Positions 18,748 to 27,405 of a stretch of 64,000 nt of DNA are shown in pieces. The translations under genes were made by a program, and so were the position numbers. Within the stretch, counting starts at the first letter, position 1. Each line of letters opens with the position of its first letter. A model generated the notes under the pieces. The model ran no database searches. It was not told where the DNA came from and saw only the letters and a list, made by a program, of their open reading frames with translations. The stretch is from Clostridiales bacterium (GTDB lineage Bacteria > Bacillota > Clostridia > Christensenellales > Aristaeellaceae): the NCBI GenBank assembly GCA_004555155.1, contig SFJH01000004.1:37311-101310 (forward strand). The letters run 5' to 3'.

Positions 18748-18776
18748 AGTATAGAGGAAAACGAACGCGCTGTAAA
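18748..18776 (-). promoter_or_regulatory. Promoter of yjdF
   Basis: Minus strand TTTACA (18771-18776), 17 bases, TATACT (18748-18753). Confidence 0.7.
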
Positions 18777-18947
18777 GAAGGAAATTCGGGCCGCGCAAAA
18801 TCCATGACCAGCCGCGAAACCTCCGCCTTCCAAGTCAACGGTCCGAAATTCTCGGCTGCAGTTCAAACCTCCCGTCCAAACCGGACGCCGGGCCGCCGTC
18901 CGGCCCGACGTCCCCCGAACAGAAATGAAAGTCCACAAAAAGAACTC

Positions 18948-19031
18948 CGCCGGCTGCATGCAGCCGGCGAAGCGTTTTCTTTGGAGGGGTGCGGGGAGGG
19001 ATTTCTTTTTCAAAAAGAAATCCCTCCCCGC
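18948..19031. repeat. Palindrome plus long inverted repeat downstream of phoR
   Basis: The gap 18777-19053 holds no gene. It contains a perfect 22-bp palindrome (18948-18969, centre GCATGC) and a perfect inverted repeat with 20-bp arms (18991-19010 and 19012-19031) and a one-base centre, running GGGATTTCTTTTT into its complement. The second lies just beyond the phoR stop and can act as its terminator. Its TTTCTTT/AAAGAAA core recurs in the terminator at 29214-29249. Confidence 0.7.
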
Positions 19032-19053
19032 CGTCATCCTGCGTTTCCCCGCG

Positions 19054-20724
19054 TCAACCCTCCGCAAACTCCACCGCGATCTCCGTTCCGACGCCCGGCT
19101 CGCTTTGGAGGGAGATGGGGGCGTGGTGGAAGGCGGCGATGTGCTTGACGATGGAGAGGCCGAGACCGGTGCCGCCGATGGCGCGGGAGTGGCTCTTGTC
19201 CACGCGGTAGAAGCGCTCGAAGATCTTCTCCCGGTGCTCGGGGGCGATGCCGATGCCGGTGTCGCGCACGGAAAGGCGCGCGCCGACGGCGGTGGGGGCG
19301 ACGGCAACGGTCACGTCGCCGTTGGGGCGGTTGTATTTGATCGCGTTGTCGATCAGGTTGGTCAGCAGTTCGTCGATCATCTGGGCGGAGCCCTGAACTG
19401 TCGCGGGGGTCAGATCGGTGCGGAAGGTCAGACCGGCGGCCTCGGCCCGGGGCTGCAGCCGCTCGCAGACGGATTGGGCGAGCCGGGCCAGGTCGACGGA
19501 TTCGATCTCCACGGGCGCGGCCTCGTCCAGACGGGAGAGGTGAATGATGTCCTCCACCAGCTGCAGCAGCCGCTGCGCCGCATCGTGAATCTGCCCGGCG
19601 AAGCGCGCGGTGTCCTCCGGCGGCACCAGGACGCTCTGCATCAGCTCGGCGTAGCCGAGGATGGAGGTCAGGGGCGTCTTCAGCTCATGGGAGACGTTGG
19701 CGGAAAATTCGCGGCGGTTGCGCTCGGCCTCCACGCGCTCGGTCACATCGGGGATCAGCAGCAGGATGCCCTGGGTCTCGCCGTTTTCCACCACGGGGCT
19801 GGCGATCAGCTGTAGCACGCGGCCGCCCATGCGCATCAGTTCGCTGGAGGCTTCGCCGGATTCCGCGCTGCGGATGACGTCCATCAGCTCCGTGCTGCGG
19901 TGCAGCGAGAGCATGTACTGGCCGGTGTAATCCGCTTCGCCCGCGCGGAAGATGCTCCGTGCGCTGCGGTTCATCATCAGAATTTCGCCGCGGGCGTTGA
20001 GAATGACCAGTCCCTCGGACATGTTCTCCGTGATGGCCACGAACTCGCGCTGGCGGCGCTCCAGCTCCTGCATCTGGCTCTCGATGCGCCGGTTCTGAGC
20101 GGAGAGCCGCAGCAGCAGCGGCGTGAACTCGTCGTAGATTTCATTGTCTGCAGGGCGATCCAGATTCAGCGCGTCGATGGGGCGCAGGATGGAGCGGGTG
20201 GTGTGCCCGGACAGCGCGGAGCTGGCCAGCAGCGTGGGCGGAACGGCGACCGCCAGGCACAGCAGCGCGCCTGCCAGCACGCTGAACACGCTGCGCTGCG
20301 CGCCGGCGAGCCGCAGCACCCGCCCGTCGTCCAGGCGCTGCGCCAGATAGAAGGTCATCTCGTCCAGCGTGGCCGACTGTCGGTGGGAAGCGCCGAAGCC
20401 GGTCTCCAGCGCGGAGGCGATCTCGGATCGCGCAGCGTGGTTCTCCATCTGCGCCGCGTCCGCGCCGGTGTCGGCCAGCACCGTTCCGTCCGGGGCGATC
20501 AGCGTCAGGCGGAAGCTGCCGGACTGCTCTGCCCACAGGGAAAACACCTCGTCGGGTTCCGGGGAGCGGTTCATCGCCGCCGACAGCAGCGAAAGCTCCG
20601 AATGCAGCTGGGCCTGAAAGCTCCGTGCGAATACGAAGTACAGCCCTGCGGACAGGATCAGGCTGAACACCAGCAGCGAAGCCAGCACGATGGCCACGGT
20701 GCTGCGATAGATGCGCGCTTTCAT
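19054..20724 (-). CDS. phoR: Phosphate-regulon sensor histidine kinase PhoR
   Basis: The 556-residue membrane kinase has helices at about 8-33 and 148-170 flanking an extracytoplasmic sensor loop, a PAS domain at about 228-330, and a HisKA domain with the phosphorylated His346 in FSANVSHELKTP. A HATPase domain with the N, G1 and G2 boxes (LLTNLIDNAIKYN, DTGIGIAPE, GGTGLGLSIVKH) completes it. Its ATG overlaps the stop of a phoP remnant (ATGA). The cognate response regulator is almost entirely deleted, so this kinase may lack its usual local partner. Confidence 0.92.
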   Translation of the reverse strand: MKARIYRSTVAIVLASLLVFSLILSAGLYFVFARSFQAQLHSELSLLSAAMNRSPEPDEVFSLWAEQSGSFRLTLIAPDGTVLADTGADAAQMENHAARSEIASALETGFGASHRQSATLDEMTFYLAQRLDDGRVLRLAGAQRSVFSVLAGALLCLAVAVPPTLLASSALSGHTTRSILRPIDALNLDRPADNEIYDEFTPLLLRLSAQNRRIESQMQELERRQREFVAITENMSEGLVILNARGEILMMNRSARSIFRAGEADYTGQYMLSLHRSTELMDVIRSAESGEASSELMRMGGRVLQLIASPVVENGETQGILLLIPDVTERVEAERNRREFSANVSHELKTPLTSILGYAELMQSVLVPPEDTARFAGQIHDAAQRLLQLVEDIIHLSRLDEAAPVEIESVDLARLAQSVCERLQPRAEAAGLTFRTDLTPATVQGSAQMIDELLTNLIDNAIKYNRPNGDVTVAVAPTAVGARLSVRDTGIGIAPEHREKIFERFYRVDKSHSRAIGGTGLGLSIVKHIAAFHHAPISLQSEPGVGTEIAVEFAEG

Positions 20725-20780
20725 CTTGCCTTTCCTCCGATGCGATAGCCGAAGCCGCGGATGGTCTCGACGCGCTGGCG
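20721..20780 (-). pseudogene. phoP: 3' remnant of phoP response regulator
   Basis: Only about 20 codons survive. On the minus strand they encode QRQRVETIRGFGYRIGG then KAR and a stop, which is the C-terminal end of an OmpR/PhoB winged-helix regulator. The receiver domain and most of the DNA-binding domain are absent. The sequence upstream in this frame belongs to phoU. The junction lies at about 20770-20785 within a CAGCGCCAGCGCG stretch. Confidence 0.8.
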
Positions 20781-20869
20781 CTGGACTCGATGGCGTATTC
20801 GATCATGGTGCCCATGTCGATCAGATCGGCGTTGAGCTGGGAAAGCTGTTCGTCAAAGCGGGTTCTCAT
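20781..20869 (-). pseudogene. phoU: 5' remnant of phoU
   Basis: The ATG at 20869, with GGGAGG ten bases upstream in the end of pstB, begins MRTRFDEQLSQLNADLIDMG, the N-terminus of PhoU. Only about 30 codons remain before the sequence switches to the end of phoP in another frame. The open frame continues antisense-like through phoR as meaningless residues. Full PhoU has about 220 residues and damps the Pst system and PhoR. Confidence 0.8.
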
Positions 20870-20870
20870 G

Positions 20871-22304
20871 TCAGCCAAACCTCCCTGTGATGTAATCCTC
20901 GGTGCGCGAATCCCTCGGCGATGAGAACAGCTGCTCCGTGTCGCCGAATTCGACCAGATCGCCCAGCAGAAAGAAGCCGGTGCAGTCCGAGATGCGCAGC
21001 GCCTGCTGCATGTTGTGGGTGACGATCACGATGGTGTAGCGCTCCTTGAGGGGGAACGCCAGCTCCTCCACCTTGGAGGTGGAGATGGGATCCAGCGCGG
21101 AGGTGGGCTCGTCCATCAGCAGCACCTCCGGCTCCACGGCCAGCGCCCGGGCGATGCACAGCCGCTGCTGCTGCCCGCCGGACAGGCCCAGCGCGCTCTT
21201 CTTCAGCCGGTCCTTGACCTCGTCCCAGATGGCCGCGTCCCGGAGCGAGCGCTCCACGATCTCGTCCAGGCGCGCCCGGGCGCGGATGCCGTGGGTGCGC
21301 GGGCCGTAGGCGATGTTGTCGTAGACGGACATGGGGAAGGGGTTCGGCTTCTGAAAGACCATGCCCACCCGCCTGCGCAGGAGGTTGACGTCCATTCCGT
21401 GGTAGATATCCTCGCCATCCAGCGTGACCGAGCCGGTGATCTGGCAGCCCTCCACCAGATCGTTCATGCGGTTGAGGGATTTCAGCAGCGTGCTCTTGCC
21501 GCAGCCGGAGGGGCCGATCAGCGCGGTGATGCAATTTGAGGAGATGTCCATGTTGATGTTGGTCGTCAGCGTCCGCACGCCCTTCAGGATGGAATCGGGG
21601 ATGCGCGGCTGATTGCCGGCCACCATGATTACCGCCATCGTCTCGCCGATGGCCCGGCCCACGCCCAGAATGATGCCGGCCATCACGCCGGACTTTGCGG
21701 CGGGGAGCACTGCGAAGAACGCGCTGCGCTCGTGGCTCGCGCCAAACACTAGGCTGCCCTCATAGCAGCTTTCCGGCACGGCCCGCAGCGCGGCCTCCGC
21801 CTGGCTGATGATGGTGGGCAGGATCATCATCGCCAGCAGGACGGATGCGGTCAGGATGCTGCTGCCCGTGCCGCCGAAGGTGTTGCGCACCAGCGGAACC
21901 AGCACCACCAGTCCGAAGAAGCCGTAGACCACCGACGGAATGCCCGCCAGCAGGTTGATTGTCGGCTTCAGCAGCCGGTACAGCGGCTTCGGGCAGAAGC
22001 GCGCCAGAAACAGCGCCGTCAGAATCGCCACCGGGACGCCCAGAACCAGCGCGCCTGCGGTGACATAGAGGCTGCCCACGATCATCGGAAAGATGCCGTA
22101 GAGGTCGTTGCCGAGCTTCCATTGTTTGCCCAGTAGGAAATTCAGGGGCCCGATTTCCAGGAAGGCGGGGATGCTGTTGGCGAACAGGAACACGCAGATC
22201 AGCGCCACTGCGGCGATGGAAGCGCAGGCCGCCAGCAGGAATACGCCGTGCATCGCCAGCTCCCGGAACTGCGACCACGAGCGGGAAGGGTTGTTTTTCC
22301 TCAT
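20871..22304 (-). CDS. In-frame PstC-PstB fusion of the phosphate ABC transporter
   Basis: The start is the ATG at 22304 (MRKNNPSRSW), giving 477 residues. Residues 1 to about 250 are the PstC permease, with several membrane helices and the coupling-helix region GRAIGETMAV, ending at VRTLTTNI. Residues from about 250 onward are PstB: NMDISSNCITALIG, Walker A GPSGCGKST at 264-272, signature LSGGQQQR, Walker B LLMDEPTSALD, and a normal end EDYITGRFG. The last helix of PstC, all of PstA (about 290 residues) and the first 25-30 residues of PstB are missing. The frame is preserved. It is either a genuine deletion fusion or an assembly collapse. Confidence 0.88.
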   Translation of the reverse strand: MRKNNPSRSWSQFRELAMHGVFLLAACASIAAVALICVFLFANSIPAFLEIGPLNFLLGKQWKLGNDLYGIFPMIVGSLYVTAGALVLGVPVAILTALFLARFCPKPLYRLLKPTINLLAGIPSVVYGFFGLVVLVPLVRNTFGGTGSSILTASVLLAMMILPTIISQAEAALRAVPESCYEGSLVFGASHERSAFFAVLPAAKSGVMAGIILGVGRAIGETMAVIMVAGNQPRIPDSILKGVRTLTTNINMDISSNCITALIGPSGCGKSTLLKSLNRMNDLVEGCQITGSVTLDGEDIYHGMDVNLLRRRVGMVFQKPNPFPMSVYDNIAYGPRTHGIRARARLDEIVERSLRDAAIWDEVKDRLKKSALGLSGGQQQRLCIARALAVEPEVLLMDEPTSALDPISTSKVEELAFPLKERYTIVIVTHNMQQALRISDCTGFFLLGDLVEFGDTEQLFSSPRDSRTEDYITGRFG

Positions 22305-22444
22305 ATGCTTACTATCCTTTTTCATCCCTTTCGACAGTGACAGAATAAATGGATGCCGTAAAGCCATCATACGGCAATGATCAAAAGCAGATGAAGTTTC
22401 TGAAAAGAATCGACTGCCGGAGAGTGCGGTTTTCAAAAACAGAT

Positions 22445-22469
22445 CAGCCCCTGCGCGGGGCAGGGGCTG
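22445..22469 (-). terminator. Attenuating terminator between pstS and pstC
   Basis: CAGCCCCTGC (22445-22454) pairs with GCAGGGGCTG (22460-22469), followed on the minus strand by ATCTGTTTTTG. A hairpin here usually makes the binding protein more abundant than the permease. Confidence 0.75.
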
Positions 22470-22485
22470 AGGGGAGGCGGGGGAT

Positions 22486-23316
22486 TCAGAAGTCCCAGCT
22501 GGTGATTTCGCCGGTGAAGATGGCCTTCACGGTCTCGGAGGAGATGTCGGTCAGCGGGTTCGCGGTATTGACGATCACGGCGATGACGGTGCCGGTCAGA
22601 CCCGCTGCGATTTCCTCATCCTTCAGATCGCGGGAAGCCATGCCGATGTCGCACAGGCCTTCGATGGCGCCGTTGATGCCGGTGGTGGAGTCGCTCTGCT
22701 GGATCTCAATCTGGGCGTTGGGGTTGACGGCGGCGTAGGCCTCGGCCAGCTTCTCCATGACGGGGGTGACGGAGGAGGAGCCTGCGACCACAACCTTGCC
22801 CTCGGGAGCAGCGCCCGCATAGGCTTCGCTGCCTGCGACGGCGATGTAGCCGTTTGCTTCGATCACGGCCTGGCCTTCGGCGGAGAGAATGTAGCTGATG
22901 AAGTCCTGAGCGGCCTCGGACGCGCCGTCCCGGGCGGCGATGTTGAAGGGGCGGGCGATGGCGTAATCGCCGGACTTGATGTTGTCAGCGGTGGCTTCCG
23001 CGCCGTCGATGTTCAGGGCCTTCACGGTGTCGTTCAGGGAGCCCATGGAGACGTAGCCGATGGCGCTGGGATCGCCCGCGACGCCGGTGAGCATCACGGA
23101 GGTGGAGTTGGTGATGATGGCCTCTTCGGTGGTATAGTCGACCTTTTCGCCGGCGTCGTTCTTCTGCTCGACGACGAACAGCTCGATGAACGCGCCGCGG
23201 GCGCCGGAGCCGTCCTCGTGGGAGTAGACGGTGATGGCGCTCGACGCGTCGAATTCAGCAAATGCTGCGGCAGACAGCAGGCACAGGGCCAGAAACAGAC
23301 AGATGATCTTTTTCAT
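22486..23316 (-). CDS. pstS: PstS-like phosphate-binding protein
   Basis: The 276-residue secreted protein has a signal peptide (residues 1-20, cleaved after AAAFA) without a lipobox. The halves are in swapped order relative to classical PstS: the EDGSGARGAF phosphate-loop half comes first (residues 28-165) and the VVVAGSSSVTP half second (174-276). This order is common in clostridial homologues as I recall them. TVIAVIVN at 243-250 lacks about five residues compared with the usual VIAMDGIAVIVN. It heads the pst operon. Confidence 0.85.
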   Translation of the reverse strand: MKKIICLFLALCLLSAAAFAEFDASSAITVYSHEDGSGARGAFIELFVVEQKNDAGEKVDYTTEEAIITNSTSVMLTGVAGDPSAIGYVSMGSLNDTVKALNIDGAEATADNIKSGDYAIARPFNIAARDGASEAAQDFISYILSAEGQAVIEANGYIAVAGSEAYAGAAPEGKVVVAGSSSVTPVMEKLAEAYAAVNPNAQIEIQQSDSTTGINGAIEGLCDIGMASRDLKDEEIAAGLTGTVIAVIVNTANPLTDISSETVKAIFTGEITSWDF

Positions 23317-23552
23317 TTTCGTTTTCTCCTTTCATTCTGTACGCATACAGCATACAGCGCGCCCGTCACAGATGAATATGATATCCGTCAAAAATGCGTA
23401 AACAGGCGGCAGATCCGGGAAAAGGCCGGATTTGCTGCATAAACATGTCCGATCGTTAATAATGTTCGCCGAATCGCGATATCGGATTTGTGCAATGAGC
23501 AAAAGGATCGCTTTTTATTTGTGAGTTTGGGTCAAAAAAGTTTCGTTTGGGG
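23317..23552. other. Intergenic region upstream of pstS
   Basis: No gene is seen. On the minus strand GGAGAAAA precedes the pstS ATG. A hairpin (23408-23436) and a repeated TGTATGC/TGTATGCG motif (about 23340-23360) are visible. No clean -10/-35 pair or Pho-box-like array could be assigned to pstS. Confidence 0.4.
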
Positions 23553-23581
23553 TTGATTTTTGCGCGTACAGTGACTATAAT
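23553..23581 (+). promoter_or_regulatory. Promoter of the ABC sugar-importer operon
   Basis: TTGATT (23553-23558), 17 bases, TATAAT (23576-23581), 70 bases before the first permease. Confidence 0.75.
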
Positions 23582-23651
23582 AGTATACATACTACATGCG
23601 AGGGTGAGCGCGGCGCGCGCGTCCGGGAGCATGAGAATGGAGTGAAGCGCC

Positions 23652-24611
23652 GTGAAGAACGGAGACAACGCAAAGGTCAGAAAGCGGATGTCGCTTAAGC
23701 AGTTTATTATCGCCAAGAGAATCAATCGGAACTGGCAGTTGTATCTGATGCTGATTCCGGTCATCGCCTTCTTTGCGGTGTTCTGTTATGCGCCAATGTA
23801 CGGCATCACGCTGGCGTTCAAGGATTACAAGGTGCTCAAGGGCATCATGGGCAGTCCCTGGGCGAACCCGTGGTACAAGTATTTCCTGCAGTTCTTCCAG
23901 TCCCCGTACTTCTCCCGCGTGCTGAGCAACACCATCATCGTTAGCCTGGAATCGCTGGTGCTGGGCTTCCCGCTGCCGATCATCCTGGCGCTGAGCCTGA
24001 ACGAGGTCAAGTCCATCAAATACAAGAAGTTCGTTCAGAACATCACCTATGCGCCCCACTTCCTGTCCGTGCTGGTACTGGTGGGCGTCATCAAGGCGTT
24101 TACCAACTCCGATTACGGCATTGTCAACATCGTCATCCGCAAGCTGGGCGGCGAGGGCTACAACTGGATGCAGAAGGCCAGCCTGTTCCGGCCGCTGTAC
24201 GTGGGCTCCGGCATCTGGCAGAACATCGGCTGGGACTCCATCATCTACATTGCGGCGCTGGCCGGCATCGACCCCGGCCTGCATGAGGCGGCCATGATCG
24301 ACGGCGCGAACCGCATGCAGCGCATCTGGCACATCAACCTGCCGGGCATCATGCCCACGATGGTCATTCTGCTGATTCTGAACTCGGGCCACATCATGAA
24401 CGTCGGCTTCGAAAAGGTGTTCCTGATGCAGAACGACCTGAACCTGTCGGTCTCGGACGTGATCGCTACCTATTCCTATCGAATCGGCATTGAGAGCGCC
24501 CAGTACAGCCTGTCCACGGCCATCAGCCTGTTCAATTCGGTGATCAACTGCGCGCTGCTGGTGCTGGTGAATACCTGCTCCCGCAAGCTCAGCGAGACCA
24601 GCCTGTGGTAA
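23652..24611 (+). CDS. ABC sugar-transporter permease (LplB/YteP type)
   Basis: The 319-residue membrane protein starts at a GTG behind GGAGTG. It has six predicted helices and the EAA coupling motif HEAAMIDGANRMQRIWHINLPG. The basic N-terminus and length match LplB-type permeases, which import oligosaccharides with a shared MsmX-like ATPase encoded elsewhere. No ATPase lies in this operon. It pairs with the next gene to form the membrane channel. Confidence 0.92.
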   Translation: MKNGDNAKVRKRMSLKQFIIAKRINRNWQLYLMLIPVIAFFAVFCYAPMYGITLAFKDYKVLKGIMGSPWANPWYKYFLQFFQSPYFSRVLSNTIIVSLESLVLGFPLPIILALSLNEVKSIKYKKFVQNITYAPHFLSVLVLVGVIKAFTNSDYGIVNIVIRKLGGEGYNWMQKASLFRPLYVGSGIWQNIGWDSIIYIAALAGIDPGLHEAAMIDGANRMQRIWHINLPGIMPTMVILLILNSGHIMNVGFEKVFLMQNDLNLSVSDVIATYSYRIGIESAQYSLSTAISLFNSVINCALLVLVNTCSRKLSETSLW

Positions 24612-24631
24612 TGGGGAAGGGGGAGTTTGAG

Positions 24632-25558
24632 ATGACGAAAGCAAAAAAGATCTCGGCGAACCATTCTGCCCTGGACAGAATGTCCCACGGAGACAAGGTT
24701 TTTGAGGTGATCAACTGCATCTTTCTGGGCATCGTCGCCTGCATCATCCTGTATCCGCTGATCTACGTCGTCAGCGCGTCCTTCAGCGACGCCATGTCGG
24801 TCACGTCGGGCAAGATGATCCTCTGGCCGGTGGATCTGACGCTGGAGAACTATCAGGAGGTCTTCAAGAACGACAACATCATGCGGGGCTACCGCAATTC
24901 GCTGATCATCATGGCCTCGGGCACGGCGCTCAACCTGGTGATGACCATTCTGGCGGCGTTCCCCATGTCCCGCCGCGACCTGTGGGGCCGCAACGTGCTG
25001 ATGAAGCTGATGACCTTCTGCATGTTCTTCTCCGGCGGCCTGATCCCCACCTATCTGCTGGTGGGCAAGACGCTGGGCCTGATGAACAACTGGCTGGCGC
25101 TGATTCTGCCGGGCGCGATTTCGGTGTACAACATGATCATCATGCGCACCTATTTCTCCACGTCCATTCCGTATGAGCTGCACGAGGCGGCGGACATCGA
25201 CGGCTGCACGCCCTTCGGAACGCTGATTCGCATCGTGCTGCCGCTGTCCGGCCCGATCATCGCGGTCATCGGACTGTACTACGCCGTGGGCCACTGGAAC
25301 AGCTACTTCAGCGCCCTTCTGTACATCAACCAGGAAAACATCCAGCCCCTGCAGCTGTACCTGCGCAAGGTGCTCACCGCCAACAATGCGCAGGCGCTGA
25401 TGGAGATGGGCGCGGACGAAGCGGCCCGCGCGGCCATGCGCGCCGAGACGATCAAATACTCGGTCATCGTGGTCTCCAGCGTGCCGATGCTCATCATCTA
25501 TCCGTTCGTACAGAAGTTCTTCGTCAAGGGCGTCATGATCGGCGCCGTCAAGGGTTGA
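24632..25558 (+). CDS. ABC sugar-transporter permease (LplC/YtcP type)
   Basis: The ATG at 24632 (MTKAKK) follows a GGGGGAG site, giving 308 residues. It has six predicted helices and the EAA motif HEAADIDGCTPFGTLIRIVLP, and ends KFFVKGVMIGAVKG, the characteristic LplC-type C-terminus. It is the second half of the permease pair, 20 bases after the first. Confidence 0.92.
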   Translation: MTKAKKISANHSALDRMSHGDKVFEVINCIFLGIVACIILYPLIYVVSASFSDAMSVTSGKMILWPVDLTLENYQEVFKNDNIMRGYRNSLIIMASGTALNLVMTILAAFPMSRRDLWGRNVLMKLMTFCMFFSGGLIPTYLLVGKTLGLMNNWLALILPGAISVYNMIIMRTYFSTSIPYELHEAADIDGCTPFGTLIRIVLPLSGPIIAVIGLYYAVGHWNSYFSALLYINQENIQPLQLYLRKVLTANNAQALMEMGADEAARAAMRAETIKYSVIVVSSVPMLIIYPFVQKFFVKGVMIGAVKG

Positions 25559-25601
25559 TCCTTACCGCGCAAGCGGAGGAAAATATGGAGGAGGTATATC
25601 C

Positions 25602-27209
25602 ATGAAAAAGCGTCTGTTTGCTCTTATGATGGCGCTCGCGATGCTGCTTTCTGCCGGTGCGCTGGCGGAAATCAATCCCGAGGGACTGCCCATCACCACT
25701 GAACCCATCGTGCTGACCGCTGCGTGCAGCCAGTCCGAAATTCAGGGCGACTTCAACGAGATCGTTATTCTGAAGGATTTCGAAGAGGCCTCCGGCATCG
25801 ACATCCAGTATCAGAACATCCCCTCTTCCGACCGCGCCACCCAGCTGAGCCTGATGCTGGCCTCCGGCGAGGTTCCGGACATCCTGTTCAAGATGAGCGT
25901 TTCTTCCACCGACCAGGCCAAGTACGCGGAGGAAGGCATGTTCGTGGCCCTGTCCGACTATGAGGAGCTCATGCCCAACCTGATGAAGTACTTCGAGGAG
26001 TATCCCACCGCGAAGCAGGCCGTGACCCAGGCCGACGGCAAGATCTATGCCGCGCCCTACATCCTGACCGGCGACGCCATCCGCGTTGGCTCCAAGATGT
26101 GGTTCAACACCGACGTTCTGGCCAAGCTGGACCTGGAAGTGCCCACCACGCTGGACGAGCTGTATGACTATCTGACCGCCTGCAAGGGCCTGGATTACAA
26201 CGGAAACGGCGAGGCCGACGAGATCCCGCTGACCTCCGCTTCCATCGATGAGATCGAGACCATTCTGTCCGGCTCCTTCGGCTGGATGAACCGCGGCTCC
26301 TCTCACCGCGACGTCTATGTCAACAAGGACGGCGCTCTGGCCTATGCCTATGCCAGCGACGAGTATCGCGAAGAGCTGAAGTACATGGCCAAGCTGTATG
26401 CCGACAAGCTGATCGACCAGGACATCTTCACCATGGACTATGCCCAGGAGATCGCCAAGGCTTCCACCGGCCGCGCGCTGACCTACATCATGGTCAACAA
26501 CAGCCCCGTCTCCAACTCTGAGTTCGAGCAGTACACCCTCGGCATCAAGGAGCCCTTCACCGGCTACAATGGCGAGAAGATGTGGACCAACTACTCCCTG
26601 CCGGCCAGCACCTCCGGTCAGTTCCTGATCACCTACAAGTGCGCCGAGAAGGGCGAGGACTATGTGAAGGCCGCCGTTCGCTGGATGGACCACTGGTATT
26701 CCGACGAAGGCATCATCGCCTACTTCATGGGCGTTGAGGGCGTCACCTACGAGAAGGACGAGAACTCCCCCGGCGGACTGAAGCTGACCGACGCCGTGCT
26801 GAACAGCCCCGACGGCCGCACCTTCGAGCAGGTTCTGGCCGAGTACGTGCCGTGGGCCGGCGGCGCCAACCCCTCCGTCGCTTCCAACGAGTACTTCAAG
26901 GGCGGCGAGACCTGGCCGGTCTGCCTGGACGCCGTTGAAGGCCTGCGCAACTACTTCCCCGAGGAAGTCTGGGCTCCCTTCACCCGCTACTACACCACCG
27001 AAGAAGCTTCCGAGCTCTCCGCCATCAAGACCGAGCAGGAGAACTACTGGAAGGAGTGGCGCGCCTACTTCATCACCGGCCAGAAGGACATCAACGACGA
27101 CGCCGCCTGGGCTGAGTACGTTGCTGGCTACGCTGGTGTGAACAACGCCCGCTACATGGAGATCTACCAGAAGGGCTACGAGGCCTATGTCGCCGAGCAG
27201 GCTGCTTAA
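25602..27209 (+). CDS. ABC extracellular sugar-binding protein
   Basis: The 535-residue protein has a signal peptide (residues 1-22, MKKRLFALMMALAML then SAGALA) with no lipobox Cys, so it is secreted or retained without a lipid anchor. The mature part is a two-lobed family 1 binding protein of the LplA/YtcQ type, with an EF-hand-like acidic stretch LDYNGNGEADEIP. It follows the permease genes by 43 bases. The substrate is probably an oligosaccharide. Codon use is strongly biased, suggesting high expression. Confidence 0.9.
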   Translation: MKKRLFALMMALAMLLSAGALAEINPEGLPITTEPIVLTAACSQSEIQGDFNEIVILKDFEEASGIDIQYQNIPSSDRATQLSLMLASGEVPDILFKMSVSSTDQAKYAEEGMFVALSDYEELMPNLMKYFEEYPTAKQAVTQADGKIYAAPYILTGDAIRVGSKMWFNTDVLAKLDLEVPTTLDELYDYLTACKGLDYNGNGEADEIPLTSASIDEIETILSGSFGWMNRGSSHRDVYVNKDGALAYAYASDEYREELKYMAKLYADKLIDQDIFTMDYAQEIAKASTGRALTYIMVNNSPVSNSEFEQYTLGIKEPFTGYNGEKMWTNYSLPASTSGQFLITYKCAEKGEDYVKAAVRWMDHWYSDEGIIAYFMGVEGVTYEKDENSPGGLKLTDAVLNSPDGRTFEQVLAEYVPWAGGANPSVASNEYFKGGETWPVCLDAVEGLRNYFPEEVWAPFTRYYTTEEASELSAIKTEQENYWKEWRAYFITGQKDINDDAAWAEYVAGYAGVNNARYMEIYQKGYEAYVAEQAA

Positions 27210-27405
27210 GGGCTGATCGCTGCCAATCGCCGTTTCGTGCTTGAATTCCACCGAAATGTGTGTTAGAATGTCATAGCAGGAAAATTCGGCAGACCGGAGC
27301 CGGGCTTTGCCCGGCTCCCGGCGTGCCGGAACGGGAGGAGGGAATTTGACGGCTTGTTCCGTTGAGTTCCCCTTTTTTCATGAAGATGAACAGGAGGTAC
27401 GAAGA

